Source of the DNA: Brassica napus
Taxonomy: Eukaryota > Streptophyta > Magnoliopsida > Brassicales > Brassicaceae
DNA: 64,000 nt
Direction: 5' to 3'
Assembly (NCBI RefSeq): GCF_020379485.1
Contig: NW_026016728.1
Span: forward strand, 33,844 to 97,843
Part shown: piece after piece, positions 53,418 to 64,000 of the stretch
Layout of the letters: the number at the start of each line of letters is the position of its first letter
Position numbering within the stretch: position 1 is the first letter of the stretch
Notes under the pieces: generated by a model
The model's input: the letters and a program-made list of their open reading frames with translations, nothing else
Told to the model about the DNA's origin: nothing
The model's database searches: none
Made by a program: the position numbers and the translations under genes

Positions 53418-56400
53418 AGGAAGTTAAATAAATCTCATAGGAGTTGGGATGAAGAAGTTATCCCACTTTCAAATCAGGTGATTCCAGTTTCCCAGTTTGG
53501 GAATAGAACAGCTTCTTTGTCGTTCCAATCAAACCCGGATGAATCACTTTGTAAGAAGCTTGATTTGGATACATAAAGTGGTGGAGAATCACCAGGAAGT
53601 TGAATAAATCTCATAGGAGTTGGGATGAAGAAGTTATCCCACTTTCAAATCAGGTGATTCCAGTTTCCCAGTTTGGGAATAGCACAGCTTCTTCGTCGTT
53701 CCAATCAAACCAGGATGAATCACTTTGTGAGAAGCTTGATTTGGATACATAAAGTGGTGGAGAATCACCAGGAAGTTGAATAAATCTCATAGGAGTTGGC
53801 ATGAAGAAGTTATCCCACTTTCAAATCAGGTGATTCCAGTTTCCCAGTTTGGGAATAGCACAGCTTCTTCGTCGTTCCAATCAAACCAGGATGAATCACT
53901 TTGTGAGAAGCTTGATTTGGATACATAAAGTGGTGGAGAATCACCAGGAAGTTGAATAAATCTCATAGGAGTTGGGATGAAGAAGTTATCCCACTTTCAA
54001 ATCAGGTGATTCCAGTTTCCCAGTTTGGGAATAGCACAGCTTCTTCGTCGTTCCAATCAAACCAGGATGAATCACTTTGTGAGAAGCTTGATTTGGATAC
54101 ATAAAGTGGTGGAGAATCACCAGGAAGTTGAATAAATCTCATAGGAGTTGGAAAGAAGAAGTTATCCCACTTTCAAATCAGGTGATTCCAGTTTCCCAGT
54201 TTGGGAATAGGACAGCTTCTTCGTCGTTCCAATCAAACCAGGATGAATCACTTTGTAAGAAGCTTGATTTGGATACATAAAGTGGTGGAGAATCACCAGG
54301 AAGTTGAATAAATCTCATAGGAGTTGGGATGAAGAAGTTATCCCACTTTCAAATCAGGTGATTCCAGTTTCCCAGTTTGGGAATAGCACAGCTTCTTCGT
54401 CGTTCCAATCAAACCAGGATGAATCACTTTGTGAGAAGCTTGATTTGGATACATAAAGTGGTGGAGAATCACCAGGAAGTTGAATAAATCTCATAGGAGT
54501 TGGGATGAAGAAGTTATCCCACTTTCAAATCAGGTGATTCCAGTTTCCCAGTTTGGGAATAGGACAGCTTCTTCGTCGTTCCAATCAAACCAGGATGAAT
54601 CACTTTGTGAGAAGCTTGATTTGGATACATAAAGTGGTGGAGAATCACCAGGAAGTTGAATAAATCTCATAGGAGTTGGGATGAAGAAGTTATCCCACTT
54701 TCAAATCAGGTGATTCCAGTTTCCCAGTTTGGGAATAGCACAGCTTCTTCGTCGTTCCAATCAAACCAGGATGAATCACTTTGTAAGAAGCTTGATTTGG
54801 ATACATAAAGTGGTGGAGAATCACCAGGAAGTTGAATAAATCTCATAGGAGTTGGGATGAAGAAGTTATCCCACTTTCAAATCAGGTGATTCCAGTTTCC
54901 CAGTTTGGGAATAGCACAGCTTCTTCGTCGTTCCAATCAAACCAGGATGAATCACTTTGTAAGAAGCTTGATTTGGATACATAAAGTGGTGGAGAATCAC
55001 CAGGAAGTTGAATAAATCTCATAGGAGTTGGGATGAAGAAGTTATCCCACTTTCAAATCAGGTGATTCCAGTTTCCCAGTTTGGGAATAGCACAGCTTCT
55101 TCGTCGTTCCAATCAAACCAGGATGAATCACTTTGTGAGAAGCTTGATTTGGATACATAAAGTGGTGGAGAATCACCAGGAAGTTGAATAAATCTCATAG
55201 GAGTTGGGATGAAGAAGTTATCCCACTTTCAAATCAGGTGATTCCAGTTTCCCAGTTTGGGAATAGCACAGCTTCTTCGTCGTTCCAATCAAACCAGGAT
55301 GAATCACTTTGTGAGAAGCTTGATTTGGATACATAAAGTGGTGGAGAATCACCAGGAAGTTGAATAAATCTCATAGGAGTTGGGATGAAGAAGTTATCCC
55401 ACTTTCAAATCAGGTGATTCCAGTTTCCCAGTTTGGGAATAGCACAGCTTCTTCGTCGTTCCAATCAAACCAGGATGAATCACTTTGTAAGAAGCTTGAT
55501 TTGGATACATAAAGTGGTGGAGAATCACCAGGAAGTTGAATAAATCTCATAGGAGTTGGGATGAAGAAGTTATCCCACTTTCAAATCAGGTGATTCCAGT
55601 TTCCCAGTTTGGGAATAGCACAGCTTCTTCGTCGTTCCAATCAAACCAGGATGAATCACTTTGTGAGAAGCTTGATTTGGATACATAAAGTGGTGGAGAA
55701 TCACCAGGAAGTTGAATAAATCTCATAGGAGTTGGGATGAAGAAGTTATCCCACTTTCAAATCAGGTGATTCCAGTTTCCCAGTTTGGGAATAGCACAGC
55801 TTCTTCGTCGTTCCAATCAAACCAGGATGAATCACTTTGTGAGAAGCTTGATTTGGATACATAAAGTGGTGGAGAATCACCAGGAAGTTGAATAAATCTC
55901 ATAGGAGTTGGGATGAAGAAGTTATCCCACTTTCAAATCAGGTGATTCCAGTTTCCCAGTTTGGGAATAGCACAGCTTCTTCGTCGTTCCAATCAAACCA
56001 GGATGAATCACTTTGTAGAAGCTTGATTTGGATACATAAAGTGGTGGAGAATCACCAGGAAGTTGAATAAATCTCATAGGAGTTGGGATGAAGAAGTTAT
56101 CCCACTTTCAAATCAGGTGATTCCAGTTTCCCAGTTTGGGAATAGCACAGCTTCTTCGTCGTTCCAATCAAACCAGGATGAATCACTTTGTGAGAAGCTT
56201 GATTTGGATACATAAAGTGGTGGAGAATCACCAGGAAGTTGAATAAATCTCATAGGAGTTGGGATGAAGAAGTTATCCCACTTTCAAATCAGGTGATTCC
56301 AGTTTCCCAGTTTGGGAATAGCACAGCTTCTTCGTCGTTCCAATCAAACCAGGATGAATCACTTTGTAAGAAGCTTGATTTGGATACATAAAGTGGTGGA

Positions 56401-59400
56401 GAATCACCAGGAAGTTGAATAAATCTCATAGGAGTTGGATGAAGAAGTTATCCCACTTTCAAATCAGGTGATTCCAGTTTCCCAGTTTGGGAATAGCACA
56501 GCTTCTTCGTCGTTCCAATCAAACCAGGATGAATCACTTTGTGAGAAGCTTGATTTGGATACATAAAGTGGTGGAGAATCACCAGGAAGTTGAATAAATC
56601 TCATAGGAGTTGGGATGAAGAAGTTATCCCACTTTCAAATCAGGTGATTCCAGTTTCCCAGTTTGGGAATAGCACAGCTTCTTCGTCGTTCCAATCAAAC
56701 CAGGATGAATCACTTTGTAAGAAGCTTGATTTGGATACATAAAGTGGTGGAGAATCACCAGGAAGTTGAATAAATCTCATAGGAGTTGGGATGAAGAAGT
56801 TATCCCACTTTCAAATCAGGTGATTCCAGTTTCCCAGTTTGGGAATAGCACAGCTTCTTCGTCGTTCCAATCAAACCAGGATGAATCACTTTGTGAGAAG
56901 CTTGATTTGGATACATAAAGTGGTGGAGAATCACCAGGAAGTTGAATAAATCTCATAGGAGTTGGCATGAAGAAGTTATCCCACTTTCAAATCAGGTGAT
57001 TCCAGTTTCCCAGTTTGGGAATAGCACAGCTTCTTCGTCGTTCCAATCAAACCAGGATGAATCACTTTGTGAGAAGCTTGATTTGGATACATAAAGTGGT
57101 GGAGAATCACCAGGAAGTTGAATAAATCTCATAGGAGTTGGGATGAAGAAGTTATCCCACTTTCAAATCAGGTGATTCCAGTTTCCCAGTTTGGGAATAG
57201 CACAGCTTCTTCGTCGTTCCAATCAAACCAGGATGAATCACTTTGTGAGAAGCTTGATTTGGATACATAAAGTGGTGGAGAATCACCAGGAAGTTGAATA
57301 AATCTCATAGGAGTTGGGATGAAGAAGTTATCCCACTTTCAAATCAGGTGATTCCAGTTTCCCAGTTTGGGAATAGCACAGCTTCTTCGTCGTTCCAATC
57401 AAACCAGGATGAATCACTTTGTGAGAAGCTTGATTTGGATACATAAAGTGGTGGAGAATCACCAGGAAGTTGAATAAATCTCATAGGAGTTGGGATGAAG
57501 AAGTTATCCCACTTTCAAATCAGGTGATTCCAGTTTCCCAGTTTGGGAATAGCACAGCTTCTTCGTCGTTCCAATCAAACCAGGATGAATCACTTTGTGA
57601 GAAGCTTGATTTGGATACATAAAGTGGTGGAGAATCACCAGGAAGTTGAATAAATCTCATAGGAGTTGGGATGAAGAAGTTATCCCACTTTCAAATCAGG
57701 TGATTCCAGTTTCCCAGTTTGGGAATAGCACAGCTTCTTCGTCGTTCCAATCAAACCAGGATGAATCACTTTGTAAGAAGCTTGATTTGGATACATAAAG
57801 TGGTGGAGAATCACCAGGAAGTTGAATAAATCTCATAGGAGTTGGGATGAAGAAGTTATCCCACTTTCAAATCAGGTGATTCCAGTTTCCCAGTTTGGGA
57901 ATAGCACAGCTTCTTCGTCGTTCCAATCAAACCAGGATGAATCACTTTGTGAGAAGCTTGATTTGGATACATAAAGTGGTGGAGAATCACCAGGAAGTTG
58001 AATAAATCTCATAGGAGTTGGGATGAAGAAGTTATCCCACTTTCAAATCAGGTGATTCCAGTTTCCCAGTTTGGGAATAGCACAGCTTCTTCGTCGTTCC
58101 AATCAAACCAGGATGAATCACTTTGTAAGAAGCTTGATTTGGATACATAAAGTGGTGGAGAATCACCAGGAAGTTGAATAAATCTCATAGGAGTTGGGAT
58201 GAAGAAGTTATCCCACTTTCAAATCAGGTGATTCCAGTTTCCCAGTTTGGGAATAGCACAGCTTCTTCGTCGTTCCAATCAAACCAGGATGAATCACTTT
58301 GTGAGAAGCTTGATTTGGATACATAAAGTGGTGGAGAATCACCAGGAAGTTGAATAAATCTCATAGGAGTTGGGATGAAGAAGTTATCCCACTTTCAAAT
58401 CAGGTGATTCCAGTTTCCCAGTTTGGGAATAGCACAGCTTCTTCGTCGTTCCAATCAAACCAGGATGAATCACTTTGTGAGAAGCTTGATTTGGATACAT
58501 AAAGTGGTGGAGAATCACCAGGAAGTTGAATAAATCTCATAGGAGTTGGGATGAAGAAGTTATCCCACTTTCAAATCAGGTGATTCCAGTTTCCCAGTTT
58601 GGGAATAGCACAGCTTCTTCGTCGTTCCAATCAAACCAGGATGAATCACTTTGTGAGAAGCTTGATTTGGATACATAAAGTGGTGGAGAATCACCAGGAA
58701 GTTGAATAAATCTCATAGGAGTTGGAATGAAGAAGTTATCCCACTTTCAAATCAGGTGATTCCAGTTTCCCAGTTTGGGAATAGCACAGCTTCTTCGTCG
58801 TTCCAATCAAACCAGGATGAATCACTTTGTAAGAAGCTTGATTTGGATACATAAAGTGGTGGAGAATCACCAGGAAGTTGAATAAATCTCATAGGAGTTG
58901 GGATGAAGAAGTTATCCCACTTTCAAATCAGGTGATTCCAGTTTCCCAGTTTGGGAATAGCACAGCTTCTTCGTCGTTCCAATCAAACCAGGATGAATCA
59001 CTTTGTGAGAAGCTTGATTTGGATACATAAAGTGGTGGAGAATCACCAGGAAGTTGAATAAATCTCATAGGAGTTGGGATGAAGAAGTTATCCCACTTTC
59101 AAATCAGGTGATTCCAGTTTCCCAGTTTGGGAATAGCACAGCTTCTTCGTCGTTCCAATCAAACCAGGATGAATCACTTTGTGAGAAGCTTGATTTGGAT
59201 ACATAAAGTGGTGGAGAATCACCAGGAAGTTGAATAAATCTCATAGGAGTTGGGATGAAGAAGTTATCCCACTTTCAAATCAGGTGATTCCAGTTTCCCA
59301 GTTTGGGAATAGCACAGCTTCTTCGTCGTTCCAATCAAACCAGGATGAATCACTTTGTAAGAAGCTTGATTTGGATACATAAAGTGGTGGAGAATCACCA

Positions 59401-62400
59401 GGAAGTTGAATAAATCTCATAGGAGTTGGGATGAAGAAGTTATCCCACTTTCAAATCAGGTGATTCCAGTTTCCCAGTTTGGGAATAGCACAGCTTCTTC
59501 GTCGTTCCAATCAAACCAGGATGAATCACTTTGTAAGAAGCTTGATTTGGATACATAAAGTGGTGGAGAATCACCAGGAAGTTGAATAAATCTCATAGGA
59601 GTTGGAATGAAGAAGTTATCCCACTTTCAAATCAGGTGATTCCAGTTTCCCAGTTTGGGAATAGGACAGCTTCTTCGTCGTTCCAATCAAACCAGGATGA
59701 ATCACTTTGTAAGAAGCTTGATTTGGATACATAAAGTGGTGGAGAATCACCAGGAAGTTGAATAAATCTCATAGGAGTTGGGATGAAGAAGTTATCCCAC
59801 TTTCAAATCAGGTGATTCCAGTTTCCCAGTTTGGGAATAGCACAGCTTCTTCGTCGTTCCAATCAAACCAGGATGAATCACTTTGTGAGAAGCTTGATTT
59901 GGATACATAAAGTGGTGGAGAATCACCAGGAAGTTGAATAAATCTCATAGGAGTTGGGATGAAGAAGTTATCCCACTTTCAAATCAGGTGATTCCAGTTT
60001 CCCAGTTTGGGAATAGACAGCTTCTTCGTCGTTCCAATCAAACCAGGATGAATCACTTTGTGAGAAGCTTGATTTGGATACATAAAGTGGTGGAGAATCA
60101 CCAGGAAGTTGAATAAATCTCATAGGAGTTGGGATGAAGAAGTTATCCCACTTTCAAATCAGGTGATTCCAGTTTCCCAGTTTGGGAATAGCACAGCTTC
60201 TTCGTCGTTCCAATCAAACCAGGATGAATCACTTTGTAAGAAGCTTGATTTGGATACATAAAGTGGTGGAGAATCACCAGGAAGTTGAATAAATCTCATA
60301 GGAGTTGGGATGAAGAAGTTATCCCACTTTCAAATCAGGTGATTCCAGTTTCCCAGTTTGGGAATAGCACAGCTTCTTCGTCGTTCCAATCAAACCAGGA
60401 TGAATCACTTTGTAAGAAGCTTGATTTGGATACATAAAGTGGTGGAGAATCACCAGGAAGTTGAATAAATCTCATAGGAGTTGGAAAGAAGAAGTTATCC
60501 CACTTTCAAATCAGGTGATTCCAGTTTCCCAGTTTGGGAATAGCACAGCTTCTTCGTCGTTCCAATCAAACCAGGATGAATCACTTTGTAAGAAGCTTGA
60601 TTTGGATACATAAAGTGGTGGAGAATCACCAGGAAGTTGAATAAATCTCATAGGAGTTGGGATGAAGAAGTTATCCCACTTTCAAATCAGGTGATTCCAG
60701 TTTCCCAGTTTGGGAATAGCACAGCTTCTTCGTCGTTCCAATCAAACCAGGATGAATCACTTTGTGAGAAGCTTGATTTGGATACATAAAGTGGTGGAGA
60801 ATCACCAGGAAGTTGAATAAATCTCATAGGAGTTGGGATGAAGAAGTTATCCCACTTTCAAATCAGGTGATTCCAGTTTCCCAGTTTGGGAATAGCACAG
60901 CTTCTTCGTCGTTCCAATCAAACCAGGATGAATCACTTTGTAAGAAGCTTGATTTGGATACATAAAGTGGTGGAGAATCACCAGGAAGTTGAATAAATCT
61001 CATAGGAGTTGGAAGAAGAAGTTATCCCACTTTCAAATCAGGTGATTCCAGTTTCCCAGTTTGGGAATAGCACAGCTTCTTCGTCGTTCCAATCAAACCA
61101 GGATGAATCACTTTGTGAGAAGCTTGATTTGGATACATAAAGTGGTGGAGAATCACCAGGAAGTTGAATAAATCTCATAGGAGTTGGGATGAAGAAGTTA
61201 TCCCACTTTCAAATCAGGTGATTCCAGTTTCCCAGTTTGGGAATAGAACAGCTTCTTCGTCGTTCCAATCAAACCAGGATGAATCTTTTGTAAGAAGCTT
61301 GATTTGGATACATAAAGTGGTGGAGAATCACCAGGAAGTTGAATAAATCTCATAGGAGTTGGGATGAAGAAGTTATCCCACTTTCAAATCAGGTGATTCC
61401 AGTTTCCCAGTTTGGGAATAGAACAGCTTCTTCGTCGTTCCAATCAAACCAGGATGAATCACTTTGTAAGAAGCTTGATTTGGATACATAAAGTGGTGGA
61501 GAATCACCAGGAAGTTGAATAAATCTCATAGGAGTTGGAATGAAGAAGTTATCCCACTTTCAAATCAGGTGATTCCAGTTTCCCAGTTTGGGAACAGCTC
61601 AGCTTCTTCGTCGTTCCAATCAAACCAGGATGAATCACTTTGTGAGAAGCTTGATTTGGATACATAAAGTGGTGGAGAATCACCAGGAAGTTGAATAAAT
61701 CTCATAGGAGTTGGGATGAAGAAGTTATCCCACTTTCAAATCAGGTGATTCCAGTTTCCCAGTTTGGGAATAGCACAGCTTCTTCGTCGTTCCAATCAAA
61801 CCAGGATGAATCTCTTTGTAAGAAGCTTGATTTGGATACATAAAGTGGTGGAGAATCACCAGGAAGTTGAATAAATCTCATAGGAGTTGGGATGAAGAAG
61901 TTATCCCACTTTCAAATCAGGTGATTCCAGTTTCCCAGTTTGGGAATAGCACAGCTTCTTCGTCGTTCCAATCAAACCAGGATGAATCACTTTGTGAGAA
62001 GCTTGATTTGGATACATAAAGTGGTGGAGAATCACCAGGAAGTTGAATAAATCTCATAGGAGTTGGGATGAAGAAGTTATCCCACTTTCAAATCAGGTGA
62101 TTCCAGTTTCCCAGTTTGGGAATAGCACAGCTTCTTCGTCGTTCCAATCAAACCAGGATGAATCACTTTGTGAGAAGCTTGATTTGGATACATAAAGTGG
62201 TGGAGAATCACCAGGAAGTTGAATACATCTCATAGGAGTTGGGATGAAGAAGTTATCCCACTTTCAAATCAGGTGATTCCAGTTTCCCAGTTTGGAATAG
62301 GACAGCTTCTTCGTCGTTCCAATCAAACCAGGATGAATCACTTTGTGAGAAGATTGATTTGGATACATAAAGTGGTGGAGAATCACCAGGAAGTTGAATA

Positions 62401-64000
62401 AATCTCATAGGAGTTGGGATGAAGAAGTTATCCACTTTCAAATCAGGTGATTCCAGTTTCCCAGTTTGGGAATAGAACAGCTTCTTTGTCGTTCCAATCA
62501 AACCCGGATGAATCTCTTTGTAAGAAGCTTGATTTGGATACATAAAGTGGTGGATAATCATCAGGAAGTTGAATAAATCTCATAGGAGTTGGGATGAAGA
62601 AGTTATCCCACTTTCAAATCAGGTGATTCCAGTTTCCCAGTTTGGGAATAGAACAGCTTCTTCTCTTCGTCGTTCCCAATCAAACCAGGATGAATCTCTT
62701 TGTAAGAAGCTTGATTTGGATACATAATGTGGTGGAGAATCACCAGGAAGTTGAATAAATCTCATAGGAGTTGGAAAGAAGAAGTTATCCCACTTTCAAA
62801 TCAGGTGATTCCCAGTTCCCAGTTTGGGAATAGGACAACTTCTTCGTCGTTCCAATCAAACCAGGATGAATCACTTTGTTAAGAAGCTTGATTTGGATAC
62901 ATAAAGTGGTGGAGAATCACCAGGAAGTTGAATAAATATCTCATAGGAGTTGGGATGAAGAAGTTATCCCACTTTCAAATCAGGTGATTCCAGTTTCCCA
63001 GTTGGGGAATAGCACTGCTTCCCTTTCTCTTCGTCGTTCCAATCAAACCAGGATGAATCACTTTCACTTTGTGAGAAGCTTGATTTGGATACATAAGTGG
63101 TGGAGATCACCATGAAGTTGAATAAATCTCATAGGAGTTGGGATGAAGAAGTTATCCCACTTTCAAATCAGGTGATTCCAGTTTCCCAGTTTGGGAATAG
63201 AACAGCTTCTTTGTCGTTCCAATCAAACCCGGATGAATCTCTTTGTAAGAAGCTTGATTTGGATACATAAAGTGGTGGAGAATCACCAGGAAGTTGAATA
63301 AATCTCATAGGAGTTGGAAAGAAGAATTTATCCCACTTTCAATCAAATCAGGTGATTCCAGTTTCCCAGTTTGGGAATAGGACAGCTTCTTCGTCGTTCC
63401 AATCAAACCAGGATGAATCATCACTTTGTGAGAAGCTTGATTTGGATACATAAAGTGGTGGAGAATCACCAGGAAGTTGAAATAAATCTCATAGGAGTTG
63501 GATAAGAACTTATCCCACTTTAAATCAGGTGATTCCAGTTTCCTCCCCAGTTTGGGAATAAAAGCAGCTTCTTTGGTCGTTCCAATCAACCCTGATGAAT
63601 CTCTTTTGTAAGAAGCTTGATTTGGATACATAAGTGGTGGAGAATCACCAGGAAGTTGAATAAATCTCATAGGAGTTGGGATGAAGAAGTTATCCCACTT
63701 TCAAATCAGGTGATTCCAGTTTCCCAGTTTGGGAATAGCACAGCTTCTTCGTCGTTCCAATCAAACCAGGATGAATCACTTTGTAGAAGCTTGATTTGGA
63801 TACATAAAGTGGTGGAGAATCACCAGGAAGTTGAATAAATCTCATAGGAGTTGGATGAAGAGTTATCCCACTTTCAAATCAGGTGATTCCAGTTTCCGTT
63901 TGGGAATAGCACAGCTTCTTCGTCGTTCCAATCAAACCAGGAAGATGAATCACTTTGTGAGAAGCTTGATTGGATACATAAAGTGGTGGCAATCACCAGA
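53418..64000 (+). repeat. CentBr-type 176-bp centromeric satellite array, about 60 monomers
   Basis: Direct tandem array. HindIII sites recur at 53556, 53732 and 53908, a period of exactly 176 bp, giving about 60 copies to the window end. Monomers are mostly identical; recurrent variants are GTGAGAAG/GTAAGAAG, TAGCACAG/TAGGACAG/TAGAACAG and TTGGGATG/TTGGCATG/TTGGAAAG. The order of variants shows no simple higher-order period. All monomers face the same way and there are no spacers. I recognise the sequence from memory as the Brassica CentBr (HindIII) satellite. Such arrays underlie Brassica centromeres. The short frames in it are not genes. Confidence 0.93.
62250..64000 (+). repeat. Degenerate stretch of the satellite array
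   Basis: In the last roughly ten monomers, indels rise sharply compared with 53.4-62.2 kb: a lost HindIII site (62352), small direct duplications (TCTTCTCTTCG near 62662, CACTTTCACTTTG near 63060, ATCATCAC near 63418), missing bases (63098, 63500) and a short last monomer. Two monomers (62480, 63210) share CTTTGTCG and AACCCGG with the very first monomer at 53510. Confidence 0.8.

Noticed and set aside
53382..63838. Short open frames in the satellite (about 60-120 codons, both strands)
   Set aside because: They repeat with the 176-bp monomer, come and go with single-base variants, and have no promoter or family match; shadows of the tandem repeat.
53418..64000. CRISPR-like array
   Set aside because: Repeats are contiguous with no unique spacers, the unit is 176 bp and the context is a plant centromere.

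Overview
This is plant nuclear DNA from a Brassica chromosome, at the edge of a centromere. The last 10.6 kb (about 53418-64000) is a head-to-tail 176-bp satellite with one HindIII site per monomer. I recognise it from memory as the CentBr-type centromeric satellite of the B. rapa / B. oleracea / B. napus group. I see no host protein-coding gene, tRNA gene or rRNA gene. The other 53 kb is a nest of Ty1/copia LTR retrotransposons and non-coding relatives, one inserted inside another.

Layout, with labels used below. C1 (1-~7185, minus) is a gag-depleted copia element cut by the left window edge; C2 (555-5973, minus) sits inside it. L1 (~7199-13068, plus) is a large non-coding LTR element (LARD-like), inserted in the 3' LTR of C3 (13069-18689, minus), which keeps a full-length Gag-Pol frame. 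C4 (plus) is the old host spread over 18690-53417: C3, C5, C7 and C8 all landed in it. C5 (18771-29857, minus) is a decayed copia whose 3' LTR was hit by C6 (19109-24500, plus), the only complete, uninterrupted and coding element here. C7 (31136-37237, plus) has identical LTRs and one gag frameshift. C8 (38836-52687, plus) has identical LTRs, is interrupted by a second LARD, L2 (41134-48964), and L2 carries a non-autonomous CACTA DNA transposon, T1 (44153-46069). The truncated 3' LTR of C4 abuts the satellite.

Every retroelement whose PBS lies in the window has an 18-nt primer-binding site for initiator tRNA-Met (TGGTATCAGAGCCAGGTT, one mismatch in C1) directly against the LTR. Where both target-site copies survive, host reading frames or LTRs rejoin after removing the insert. 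This shows that the LTRs end in TA rather than CA (TG..TA or TA..TA), a non-canonical copia terminus.

The most interesting signals are RNA-level. (1) Between the pol stop and the polypurine tract, eight elements including the two coding-free LARDs share two consecutive hairpins whose stems are kept by compensatory base changes; the second ends exactly at the polypurine tract. (2) Both LARDs carry a tandem pair of about 75-nt three-way-junction folds. (3) Divergent LTR U3 regions share clustered GTAC-core (SBP/SPL-type) sites, or perfect GTTAC-rich inverted repeats, plus a conserved W-box/CACATG block upstream of the TATA box. Together these suggest a family of autonomous and non-coding elements sharing cis-acting RNA signals, so the LARDs may be mobilised by the coding elements; that last step is inference. 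All LTR comparisons were made by eye.
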